This document shows positions 22,993 to 34,090 of a DNA stretch of 34,872 nucleotides, piece after piece (the first letter of the stretch is position 1; each line of letters starts with the position of its first letter). Below the pieces are notes generated by a model that did not search any database, was not told the origin of the DNA, and worked only from the letters and a program-made list of their open reading frames with translations. Position numbers and translations under genes: made by a program. This DNA comes from Bolinopsis microptera (Eukaryota > Ctenophora > Tentaculata > Lobata > Bolinopsidae), in contig NW_026971830.1 of assembly GCF_026151205.1 (NCBI RefSeq), forward strand, positions 1-34,872, read 5' to 3'.

Positions 22993-25900
22993 CTTCTGAC
23001 CTCGAAATTCTTCTACTAATACCTTCTTTCTATCTCTAATACTCTTTTCTTCTTTTCTTCTTCCTATCTTCTAATTGTTCTCTTATCTTCGTTCTCTCTT
23101 GCTAAAGTTCTCTATCTCTCTCTTCTCTCTTCACTTTCTTAACTCATTCTTTTCTATTCTTCTAGACTTTCTATCTTGTCTCTTACTTCTGTCTCTTCTA
23201 TACTTCAATTCTTCTAATGGAGTCTCTAACTCTTTTCTTCTTTATTTCTATTTCTTCCCTCTATCTTCTACTTTTCTTTTCTTCTATTTTTCAGCCTTCA
23301 TCTACTTATAGCTCTATCAACTCTAAAATCTAATAATCTTATTTCTATTTCTCGGACTATCTTTTATCTTCTTCTCAAACTTTCTCTTCTAGAAACCTGA
23401 CTAATTACTTTTTACACTTATTCTATAACTATTCTATCTCTCTACTATATTATTTGACTACCCTTCTTCTCTTCCTATCTATTCTTCTAAATTTCTATAC
23501 TCTCTTCTCCTAACTTCTAATCTATTAACTACTTCTTCTTCTCTCTCCTTCCTACTTCTAATCTCTCTATCTTTTCTAGTTCTGAATCTCATCCTACTTC
23601 TCTACTACCCTCAAGCTCCTCTCTTCACTCTCTTTTCTGTTCTTCGGGCCTTCTCATTCTTCTCGACTCTGAACTTCTATAACTCTTCTCTGATTCTCCT
23701 TCTTCTCTTCTCTTATCTAATATTCTCCTTCTCTTTTCTCTTTCTAGCTTAGCTCTACTTCCTAGCTTTCAATTCTAATCTTCTCCTTTCTATCCTTATT
23801 CTAGCTTTATTCTTCTCTGTACTTCTCTAACCTTACCTGATTATCATGTCTTCTTGATCGCTTATAAATGCTTGTCTCTTTCTCTAATCTATCTTCTTTT
23901 CTCTTCTAACTCCTCTATCTTCTTTCTTGCTCTTCTATACTTCTCTCTTCTACTCTACTCTATCTTTCTTGAGTATCTTTCTATCTCTCTACTACTTACC
24001 ACTGTCTGCTAAATTCTTACTTCTATCTGCTATCTTATGTTACTACTCTACCTTTCTATTCTGGCTCCTATCCCTTTACTATCTTCGTCTTCTACTATAT
24101 ATTCTCTCTCGTCTATTCTCTTATCTCTTTTATCTATGAGAATCTAAGTCGCTTCTTCTACTCTTTCTATCTCTGATCTTCTTCTCCTCTTCGCCTTGTT
24201 CTTACTTCTTCTTCTCATCTCTAACTATGTCGGCAATCGATTCTCTGACTATCTTCTCTTTCTTCTTTTCTTCTACTCTAGCTAAGTCTCTATCCTCTCT
24301 ATAACTTCTCCTCTCTCTCAATGAACTACTACTTCTTCTTGTCCTAGAAACTAACTTAAACTAGACTCTACTATCTCTCTATCTTTCTTCACCGATCTAC
24401 TCTTCTTAATCTAGAACTAATCTATCTTTCCTAATCTACTATTCCTGTAAAATTTTAACTAAATATCATAGCTAGTCTCTAATCTATCTCTTCTTTTCTC
24501 ATCCTACATGCAAATCTTCTTCTTACTACTTATCTACTCTCTACTCTTTCCTGTCTTGTTCAAATCTGCTAATTTTCTATTCTTCTTTAGCCCTGTCTTC
24601 TTCTTCTTCTTTTCTATATCTCTATTCTGGACTTCTTAAACTCTCACTTCTTCCTAAAATCTATTTTCTAGATTTTCTGTTGTGACTATAAAACTAAACT
24701 ATCTTTCTTCTGACTTAATCTCTTCTTCTTAACTATCTCTAATCTCTCTTACTTTCTTTCTCTCTTCTTGACAACTTCTATCTCCTACTCTAACTTCTTC
24801 CCCTTACTATAATCTCTCTCTCTTTCTGATCTCTGCTTATCTAGAGTTTATACTACTCGGAATTCAATGATCTCTAATTCTTTTATCTTATTCTCATCCA
24901 AACTGATACTCCTTCTGTCAATTGTATTTATCTTCTCTCTTCTCTTCCTTTCTGTACTTGTGAAATCTTGTGTAATCTCTCTTCTTAAACTATCTTTCTC
25001 TAACTTATCTTTCGATCTTTCTTCATTTCGTCTTTCTTATTTTATCTTACTTAATCCTCTCTTCTCTAATCTACTTCTCTTCCTTCTCTCTTATCTGTCT
25101 ATTCTCTATCTCTCTCTTAATAAGCTTACTGAATTACTAACTTCTAATCTTTTCTTCATCTAAACTTCCTAATCTATCTGCTTGACTTCTTAATGCTCTT
25201 TGGCTCTTCTAACATCCACCTTCTAACATCCTTGTCTTCTACTCTACCTAATACCTAATATTAACTTCTTCTTCACTATCTAAAATTTCTTCTAACTCTT
25301 CTACTTGGTCCTATTCTACCCCCCTTTCTATTCGAACTATCTAATTCTTCTATCTTCTTTGTCTTATATCTTCTTACTTCTATTCTTATCAGCCTCTACT
25401 TGTGAATCTATTCTCTTCGGTTCTCAACCGATCTACTACTCTCTTATATCTCTCTAATTCTCTCTAAATGGCTTATCTAGCTTCTGAACTATATCTTTCT
25501 ATAACACCTTAATTTCTAGCTTCACTCCTTCTTATCTACTTTCTAGACTCTTTTTCTATCTTCTTCCTTTCTTTCTCTACTATACTTCTACTATTATGAC
25601 TCTCTCTAAACTTCTCTCTTTCCTATTCTTCTTTCTTTCTTCTTTACTTCTAATACTTAGTTCTACTCTCATACTTCTTCATCTCTCATGCTTCTTATAT
25701 GTCTGCTACGAGAATCTTTTCTCTCTATGTTCTACTTTTATCTTCTTATCTTCTTTGTGTGTAAAGTCCTTTTCTACATGCTACTTCTCTCTTCGACTCT
25801 AATAACTCTTCTCTAAACTCTTTAATTTCTACTTCTCTTCTCAACTCTACTTTCTATACTTCTTGACTTCTTAAATCTTCCTTCTTCTATCTTCTCTACT

Positions 25901-27622
25901 TATATCTATCTACCAAATCCTGTTTTCTTAAAACCTTTCTGAAAGTCTTCAATCTAAAAAGACTGTGTGATCTTTATCTCTTATCTCATAACTTCTCTAA
26001 ATCTTCTTTCTTTCTTCAAAAGGTCTTTAAACTTCTTTCTTCTCATCTCTACTTTAAGATATCTGTGCTACTTCTATCTTTCTTCTAACTTCTAAATTTC
26101 TTCTCCTATCTACCTTTTCTATTCTCTCCTCTTCCCCCTCCCTTCCTACTCTGCTACTTATCCCTTCACTCTTCTACGTCTATAACCTCTATCTATTCTA
26201 TCTACGTCTTCACTTTACTCACCTTCTTCTCTTCTTCTCTCTGGATCCACTCTTACTACTTAGCGTCTATCTTCTAATTTACACTCCCTATTCTTCTATC
26301 TACTACGGCTCAAACTACTACTTTCTTTCTAACTTCTTCTCTCTTTACTTAAATCTTCTCTCTTCCTTCTTTCTACTTCTTATCTCTCTTCTAATCTTCC
26401 TTTTACTTATCTTCTCTCTTGATCTTCTTCAAATCTTCAATCTACTTCTTCTAGTCTACTATCTGTCTACTTATTCTAAATCTTTCCTGCTTAGTTATTT
26501 CTTCCTTTAAACTCTTTTCATCTCTATAAGTTTTTCTTTCTGAGGGCCGCTTCTCTTCTTTCTTCTTCTTCACATTTTCTAGACTTCCTCTAACTTAGAA
26601 TTTTACACCTAACTCTCTTCTATATCTCTCTTCTTCTCTTCTGTTTTTCTCTAAATAACACAAATCTACTTCTAACTCTTCTACTGTTTCTCTTCTTCTC
26701 TCTTTCTCTAAAGTAAACTGTATTCTTAACTTCTTTCTGAATACCTCTCTTAGTCATCTACTATATCTCTTCGTTTCTTCTATCTAATGTGACTTCTCTT
26801 TCTTAAATTCTAAATTTTCTAATATTTATTGGTCTCTTTCTACTACTCTCTTTCGTCTGAAATTCTGATTTCTTCTTTCTTCTAAATTCTCTTCTCTTAA
26901 CTCCTTCTCTCAACTCTCATCTTCTTTCTTCTTCTTTAAAATCTTTTCTACTGTTATTCTCTTCATTCTACTAATCTTTCTTCTTAATCTCTAAATCTAC
27001 TTTTTTTTTCTCTGATAATTCTATCTACTGGAACTTTTGTTTCTATGTTCTCTCTAATATCTCGCTTCTGTCTCTCTAACTTTCTTCTTATTCTCTAACC
27101 TCTTACTAGCTGATAACTTTCTCTAATCTTTCTCTTCTTTTCTAACGTCTATCTATCTATCTCTAGCACTAAATCTACTTCTACTACTCATTTTCTATAG
27201 CTTATATCTAATCTCTTACGTCTTTACTATTTCTAATCTAATATCTCATCTGGCTCGCTTCTATCTATCTATCTCTAAATCCTCTTATTCTCTTAATACT
27301 ACTTCTATTTAGATCTTCCTACATATTCTTCTTCTTTTCTTTCTAGACTTACTAAAGTTTCTTCTCTGTGCCTTTTAAATCTCTTCTAATATTTCTCTTC
27401 TAATTGTCTTATCTTCTCTTACCTCTCATTCTTCCCTAATCTTTTCTATATTCCTCTTCTTGCGTCTTCTGCTCTCGCTAACTACTCTTCTGAAGAACTT
27501 TCTTACTTCTTCTCTATATCTCTCTCTCTCTCTATCTTCGTTCTTACAATGACTATCTTTGTCTTTTGACTTTTCTACTTTTCTTAAAGATAACAATCTT
27601 ACACTGTCTTCTCTTTCTAAAC

Positions 27623-27642
27623 ATAGCGATCTTCTTCGCTAT
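27623..27642. other. perfect 7-bp hairpin, loop TCTTCT
   Basis: ATAGCGA (27623-27629) pairs with TCGCTAT (27636-27642) over six loop bases. The stem includes G:C pairs and a CpG in each arm. Like the hairpin at 20669-20689, the loop is tract sequence (TCTTC-type). Confidence 0.6.
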
Positions 27643-28611
27643 CAAACTTATCTACTTGTGCGTACTTCTGTCGTTTCTCTTCCTCGCCTATTCTTTTAGC
27701 TTCCATTCTCTCTCCCCCCCTCTTCTACTCTGGTCTTACTCTCTACTGATCTTAATCTTTCTCTATCTTCTATTAAACACTACTTCTAAAACTATCTTTT
27801 TAAAAATCTATGTAGAATCTGTCTATCTTGTCTATACTTTTCTCTTTCTGACTCTCTTTCTATCCTTTTTTCTCTTCTAAACTTCTTATTCTATAGCTAA
27901 ATACTTCTCTTCGCTTCTTCTGATTCCTGCCTTCTTCTACGATACCTGTGCTTCTTCTTGATTCTTCTCTATCTTGTCACTATATCTCTTTCGACCTATC
28001 TAGATCTAATTCTCTAATCGCTTCTGCTCTACTAGTATACTATCTCCTCCCTAAATTCTTATGCTCTTCTTCCTCTTTCTTCTTCTATATCTAGATACTA
28101 CTTAATTATCTAGCTATACACTATCTTGGAAACTCTATCTATCTTCTCCTCTTAATATCTTTCTCTTTCTGCCTCCTGGACATTATTACTCTAGTCTCGT
28201 TTCTATCTATCTTCTTTCTCTTTTCTTTTTCTTTCTTCTCTCTTCAGCTCACTTACTATGCTAATACCTTGCTCTCAATCTCTGTCTTCTGTCTCTTCTA
28301 GAGCTCTAGCCTATCTGTGGCTTTCTTACTTCTTATTTCTATGACTCTTCTGTCCTTCCTATCAGCTTCATCTTCTCGTTCTCTAATCTACTCTTCTTCT
28401 CTTCTTCTTCTGTCTCTTCTTAGACTATCTTCTTCTTCTCTCCTCTCTCTTCTTCTATCTACAGCTCTTAGAACTTCTCTATCTATTCTTATTCTGCTAA
28501 AACTTACTACTTGCTACTTAACCTTGCCCCTTTACTTCTTCTTCTTCTTTCTGTTGTCGTCTCTTAAACCTTTCTTCTAATCTCTCTATCTAGTCTACTT
28601 GAATTCTACTC

Positions 28612-28635
28612 TTTTTTTTCTCTAATTTTTTTTTT
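28612..28635 (+). repeat. paired T runs (T8 and T10)
   Basis: T8 at 28612-28619 and T10 at 28626-28635 are separated by CTCTAA and followed by GGAATCATT. Such runs are unusual in this compartment. Confidence 0.8.
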
Positions 28636-28825
28636 GGAATCATTCTCTCTAACGACTATTTCTGTTTCTTGATAACTGTCTGCTAAATAAATCTACCACT
28701 CCTCTTATCTAATTTTCTATCTATACTCAACTTGTCTCGTACTCCTTAAATCTTAGCTGAACTTTAACTTCTCTTCTTCTATCTGCTCTATTGCTCTCTG
28801 AATCTCTCTTCTCTAACTTTTCTTA

Positions 28826-28915
28826 CTTGATGTACGTAACGGTTTAGCTTTTTCTTCTCTCTATCTAGATCTTCTATTATCTCTTGCTATAACTTGTTGT
28901 GATATGTTATGAATC
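28826..28915. other. mixed-base island
   Basis: Purine-containing words cluster: CTTGATG, the palindrome TACGTA (28833-28838), ACGGTTTAGC, and AACTTGTTGTGATATGTTATG near the right edge. The middle is ordinary tract. No coding frame or recognised element. It could be the remains of an insertion. Confidence 0.4.
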
Positions 28916-29046
28916 TCTTCTTTTCTGCTCTTCTCTACTCTCTACTTATAATCTACTTCAGCTATCTCTTCTATCTATCTCTTATCTTCTAAAACTTTCT
29001 CCGCTTTTCAACTCTCTCTTCTTCATAGCTATCAGTCTAATCAAAT

Positions 29047-29093
29047 AGACCTTACGAGCCTTAACTTTTCTTTTCACTAAAAGGGCTAAGTCT
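29047..29093. other. imperfect three-part hairpin
   Basis: AGAC (29047-29050) pairs with GTCT (29090-29093), AGCC (29057-29060) with GGCT (29084-29087), and CTTTT (29065-29069) with AAAAG (29079-29083), with small internal loops and a 9-base terminal loop. Three collinear stems in 47 bases suggest a folded remnant rather than simple tract. No gene context. Confidence 0.5.
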
Positions 29094-32076
29094 CCTATCT
29101 TAATTCTACCTGCTACTGATTCTCTACTCTAATTCTAATCTATGAACTCTTTTTCATCTAAATTACTCAAAACCTCTTATACTTCATTCTTCTCACTTTC
29201 TTAGTCTTCTAAATTATCTACACTACTACTATAGCTTTCCTTCTTTCCTTCTAACCTCTCTTACTAACTTCACATGCTACTCTTCTTCTTCTTGTGCTAT
29301 TCTTAATCTTCTAATCTACTACTCCTCTCTTCTCATACTATCTAACTCTAACATTCTTCTATTCTTTCTCTGTCTCTTCTCTTTATTTCTCTTTTCTCTT
29401 TCTCTTCTAACTCTGGTCTTCTCTCTCTACTCTTGTCTTATCTTAAAACTCTTCTTCTTCTCTAGGTCTTCTCTTCTTCTCCTCTTTCTTTCTTCTTCTG
29501 TCTAATTCTATCTTCTCTTTCTAGTCTAATTCTCTGTCTTCTACTTTCTCCTTTTCTAATCTACCTGTCTATTCTTCTCTCTTACTATCTTCTTTCTTAA
29601 GCTTCTAGTTTTTCTTCGCTAACTCTCTCTTTAAGCTCTTCTGTCTTCTCTTCTCTTTCTCTTTCTACTTATTTCTATTCTCTTTATACTAACTTTCTGT
29701 CTTCGAATATTCTAATCTTCTCTTCATCTCTCTAATGTTTCTAAAAAAATCTTCTTTCCTCTCTTCTGCTCTTAACTGCACTCGTCTGTTCTACTAAACT
29801 CTTTCTACATTTAAATCTCATCTATACTGTCTTCTTACTCTCTTCTATAATCTATCTCTTCTATCTAACTTTCATCACTCTTCTTCTAAACTAACTTCAT
29901 CTTACCAAACTGCTTCTAATCAACATCTCCTTCTAGGTCATTCTAACTCTCTCTTATTCTACTATCTCTTACTATTATATCTTCTTATTTCTTTCTATCT
30001 TCTTCTCACTTCTTCTTCTTCTTTCTGTATCTTACTCTATCTTTTAGTATAAATTCTATCTGTCCTGTCTTCTACTTCTTCTTCTCTAATATCTCTCGAC
30101 TCTCTATCTTCTTTCTCTGACTCTACCTATTCTTCTCTTATATCTGTCCTCTCTTCTATCTCTCGCTTAGTTCTGTCCACTCTGGCTCTAAGTCTATCTC
30201 TCTCTTCGTACTACCTGCTACTCTTCTACTGCTTCTGGTTCTCTTCTAAGATGTTTCTGTCACATCTCTATATCTCTACTCTGCTGTAAATGTCTTAAGC
30301 TAACTAATATCTCTGATAATCTCTATCTCTAATTCTCTCTTCTTCACTTCTCTCTCTTCTCTAAACTAATCATATCTTCTCCCTAAAACTTTCTTCTCTC
30401 TTTGATATCTTCCTGCTCTCTCTGTCTCTTCTCTTCTTCTTCTCTTCTTCTTACCTGTCTTTCTCTCTCTTTGTTTACTCTCTCTCTACTATTTCTCCTA
30501 CTCTTCTGAACTCTTCTCTGCTCTGTTCGTCTGCACTATCTCCACTGCTTTCTTTCTTCTTCTCTCTTTCTCTTCTAAATTCTTCTCTGTATCTTCTTCT
30601 AATTCTATCTGTGTCTACTACTTATCTAAGTCCTCTTCTCTAAGCGCTCTTTCTATTTCTTTCTAATGTTTCTCAATACTTTCTTCTTATTGATTTCTTC
30701 TTTAGTCTACTCCTCTCTCTACTTCTTTCTCTTCTAACTAACTATTCTTTCTTTACTTATCTCTCTCTATCTTCTTTTCACTTCTAAATTCTAACAATCT
30801 CTTCTCCTATTCTTCTTCTCTACTATCTAATCTTGTCTTTTCTCTAACTCTTCTATATCTCTTTCTCTAAATCTACTTCTTACTTCTCTCTTCTCTTCTT
30901 CCTTCTTGCCTTCTCTTTCTTCTCATCTTACTGTGCTTCTCTTTTCTAATTTCCCTACCTCTATATCGTTTCCTTCTAATCTTTATCTTCTCTTCTCTTT
31001 CTTCTCTTCTCTATCTTCTTCTCTTACTTACTTGCTTCTTTCTTGCTTTCTCTTTCTACTCCTTTAGCTTCGTTCCTTCTTTCCTTTATTACTTACTTCT
31101 TCTCTCTCTTTTCTTTGTTTCCTTCTTCTTCTCTCTCTTCTACTCATACTCTCTTGTCTCTTCTTTGCTCTTTTTTTCTTTTTTTACCTTCTTCTGCTCT
31201 TTGCTTCCTTTCTCTTTTTCTACTTTTCTTTCTCTCTCTTTTCTACTTCTCCTCCCTCTTTCTCTTCTCTCTTTCTTAATATGTTGACTTTCTTCGTTTT
31301 GCGCTAGTGCTTTGCTTCTTTCTTCTCTCTTCCTTCGCTTCTCTGTCTTTTTCTACTCTTTATCTTTTTCTCTCTCTTCTCTCTATCTTTCTCTCTTGTC
31401 CTCTTTCTTTCTTTCTCTCTTCTTTCTTCTCTCACTAACTTTTACTTCTCTCTTTTCTTTTCTCTCTCTGGTTCTCATACTCTTTCTTCTGCTTTTTCCT
31501 TACTCTATTATCTTCTTTTTGTACACTTTACTCCTTTTCTTCTTCTCTTTTTTTTTTTCTTTTCTCTCTTCTTTTGCTTGTTCTTCTTCGCATTCCTCTT
31601 TCATACTTCTCTCTTCTACTTCTTTTTCTCTTTTCTCCTTTCTTCTTACTATCTTTTTTTTTTTTTCTTATTTCTGACTTTCTTCTCTCTCTCTTCTTAA
31701 CTTTTTTTCTTTGCTTTTCGTTCGTGTTTTTTTTTCTCATTGTTTCTACTCTCTTTTTCTTGTTTACTTTCTATTCCTCTTACTTATCTTCTCTTCTCTT
31801 CTTTTCTATCTCTTCTGCTTCTTCTTTCTTTATTCCTCGCCTCCTCTTTCTTTCTACTCATTCTCTTCTTCTTTCTGCTTCTTTCTTTTTAGCTCTTCTC
31901 TCTTTTTGTCCTACTTTCTCTTGCACTCTTTTCTCTCCTCGTTTTTCTATCTTCTCTACTCTTTCCGTCTCTTACTAGTTCTCTGACCTTACTTCTTTTT
32001 CTCTTTTTTTCTCTTCATCTCTTCTTCTTTCTTTTCTCTTTCTCTCTTCTCTGCTTCTTTTCTCTTTTTTTTCTCT

Positions 32077-32116
32077 CGTTCTGTTCGCGTTTTTTTTACT
32101 GTGGCTGGGTGTATGT
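32077..32116. other. G-rich patch after T8
   Basis: After CGTTCTGTTCGCG and a T8 run comes ACTGTGGCTGGGTGTATG. Eight of the 16 bases at 32101-32116 are G, the highest G density I noticed. No motif recognised. Confidence 0.6.
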
Positions 32117-32940
32117 TTTTCTCTCTTTTTTTTTTCTTCTTTCGTCTCGCTTTTTTCTTTATTGCTTACCTCCCCTCTTACTCTCTCTTCTTTATCTCTC
32201 TTCCTTTACTGCGCTCTATCTGTTAACTTTATTTTTTCCTTCTTTTTTTCTTCTTTTTACTTCTCTTTTGACCTTCTTACTCTCTCTCATGCTTTACTTC
32301 TTCTGCTTATCCTTCTCTCTCCTCTTTTCGTCTCTTCATTTATTTTTTCTCTTTCTTTCTCTCTACTTCTCTCTTCTATTCTCTTTTTTCTTTCTTCTGT
32401 TACTCCTTTTCTCTTCTCTCTTCTCTTACTCTACGTCTCTCTTTCTTCTTCTTTTCTCTCTTATCTTCTTTCTCTTTCTTCTTTCTCGCTTTTTTCTGTC
32501 TAGCTTTTCTCTTTGTCTACCATTCTCTTCCTTCTGCATTCATTTTTCTCATCGTTTTCTTCTTTCGTTTACTTTCCTCGTATCTTTTTCTTCTTCTCTT
32601 CTTTTCTTCTCCTCCTTCTTCTTTTTAACTTTTTGTTTAGTCTTTATTCTTCTTCTCCTACTTAAGCTTCTTCTCTCTCTCATTTGACTTTTTCTTTTCT
32701 TTCGCTTTCTCTTACTCTTATCTCTCTTTCTTATCTTCATCTCCCTCTGATCTGTTTTTCGCCCCACTTGTTTTTCTTTTGCTCTCTTCTTCTTCATTTC
32801 GTTCTTTTCTCTGCTTCATTTTTCTTTTCTCTTTTCTGTCTTTTACTCGCTCTTCTCTATACTGTCTTCTCTCTCTCTTTATTGTTTTTCTTCTTCTCTC
32901 TGTTCTTATTACCTCTCTTCCTTATCTCTTCTCTTTCTCT

Positions 32941-33137
32941 TGAGGGACCTCTGCTGTCGCGGTGTTGTTCTCTCTGCCTCTTCTTCTTTCGCTTTTTCCG
33001 TTCTTGTTTCTTTCTTCTCGCGTTCTCTTCTTTGTCTTGCTTCGTCTTTTCTTCTTTGCGTTCTCTTCTCTTACTTTTCTCTACTCTTTTCTCTATTGTA
33101 TTTTTCTTCGCGTTTCTTGCTTCGCGCTTTGGTAGCT
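32941..33137. other. G- and CpG-rich patch with repeated CGCG
   Basis: It opens with TGAGGGACC and continues with GTCGCGGTGTTG; 11 of the first 30 bases are G. CGCG occurs at 32958-32961, 33019-33022, 33109-33112 and 33123-33126, and once more upstream at 32096-32099. By eye I found no CGCG in the first 31 kb. The reason is unknown: lack of CpG decay, a buried older sequence, or an error signature. Confidence 0.6.
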
Positions 33138-34090
33138 GTCTTCGTTTTTTGCTCTGACTGCTTCTCTTCTTTTTCTTTCCTTTTACTCTGTCTGCTCTCG
33201 TTGTTTCTCTCCTTTCTCTGACTCTCACTTCGTTCACTTCTTCTACTTCTTCTTCTTTTCTTACTCTCTCTCCTCTGCTTTTCTTTCTTCTCTTTTTCTT
33301 CTTCTTTCTGCTCTTCTCGCTGTTCTTCTCTTTTCTCTTCTTTCTTTCTTGCATTGCTATTTCTGCTTCTTACTTACTTACTCTTTGTCTCTTCTTTCTC
33401 TTCTTTTCTTACTCTCTCTCTGTTCTCTCTTTCGTTCTGCTCTTTCTTCTTCTGCTCTACTATCTTTCTCTATTTCTCTTCTCTTCTCTCTCTTCTTCTT
33501 TTCCTTCTCGTCTCTCTTTCTTCGCTTTTCTTTAACTTCTTACTTCTTCCTTACTTCGTTCTGTTCTATCTTCTTTCTTTTTCTCTCTTCTTTGTTTTTC
33601 TTTCTTCTCACATTATCTCTTCTTCTTCTCTCGCTTCTCGCTTCTTTTCTCTCTCTTTTGTTCTCTCTTCTCTTTTTCTACTTCTCCTTTTATCTTCGGC
33701 TCTCTCTCGTTTGCTCTTTCTCTCTTTTCCTCTTTTCTTCTCTCTCTTACCTCCTTTCATTGTACTTACTTCGTGCTCTCCTTCTCTCACTCTCTACTCT
33801 CTTTTTTCTCTTCTTCTCTTTCTCTCTTCTTCTTCGCTACTCTCTCTTTTCTCTCTTGTTCTCTTCTTCTATCCCTGCACTACTTCTTCTTCTCTACTCT
33901 ATTCTACTCGTCTTTTTCTTCTCTTTGTCCATCTTCTTTTCTTTCTTTCTATTCTCTTTTTTCTTACTTCTTTCTTCTCTTCTTTATGCTTTTCTCTTTC
34001 TTTTGGACCTTTTATTTTTTTTTCTCTTATGACGCTTTTCTTTTTTTAATCTTCTAGTCTACTCTCTCCTTCTTTCGCTCCTTTCTTTGT

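Larger units (their letters stand above)
19846..31020. repeat. T-rich pyrimidine tract with frequent A and G
   Basis: About 11 kb of T/C words with a higher, more varied purine content than the first 13 kb: CTG, TTG, GTC and AAG words are common. Low-complexity open frames occur at 20300-20575, 20396-20590 (- strand), 20418-20603, 23075-23311, 23927-24139, 24867-25163, 25596-25802, 27566-27880 and 28317-28580; overlapping frames on both strands and Leu/Ser/Phe bias mark them as translated repeat. Short C runs lie at 20521-20526, 25319-25324 and 27714-27720. Islands and hairpins are listed separately. Confidence 0.82.
31021..34090. repeat. T-richest tract, A-poor with G interruptions
   Basis: T runs are longer (for example T13 at 31654-31666) and A is scarce. 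The 60 bases at 31621-31680 hold 42 T, 13 C, 4 A and 1 G. G is a common purine interruption, in TTG, CTG and TCG contexts. Because TAA, TAG and TGA all need A, stops are rare, and open frames of up to 231 codons appear in several frames and on both strands at once (31043-31279, 31312-31677, 31574-31978, 32109-32687, 32684-33157, 32857-33354 on -, 33349-34032, 33354-34049). Mutual overlap and near-absence of varied residues argue against all of them. Confidence 0.85.

Noticed and set aside
27566-27880. 104-codon very hydrophobic frame, mitochondrial-membrane-protein-like
   Set aside because: Starts at TTG, spans the C7 run and the 27623-27642 hairpin, and has only generic Leu/Phe/Ile/Tyr content with no recognisable motif.
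30042-30057. TTTTAGTATAAATTCT, similar to the 3' end of the dispersed element
   Set aside because: Only 16 bases and lacking the diagnostic AAGCAAAGA block. AATTCT is a common tract word, so chance is likely.
32109-32687. 192-codon + strand frame that looks like a multi-pass membrane protein
   Set aside because: Hydrophobicity comes from CTT/TTC/TTT codons. No charged loops, no conserved motif, and another open frame (32162-32503) overlaps it.
32857-33354. 165-codon - strand frame encoding a Lys/Arg/Glu-rich protein resembling a charged coiled-coil
   Set aside because: It is the purine complement of the tract; AAG, GAA, AGA and GAG codons give this composition automatically. + strand frames cover the same bases.
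33349-34049. Two overlapping + strand open frames of 227 and 231 codons, the longest in the window
   Set aside because: They occupy different frames of the same DNA, with a third (33773-34057) and a - strand frame (33608-33790) over them. Products are Leu/Ser/Phe only. The region is simply poor in A, so stops are rare.
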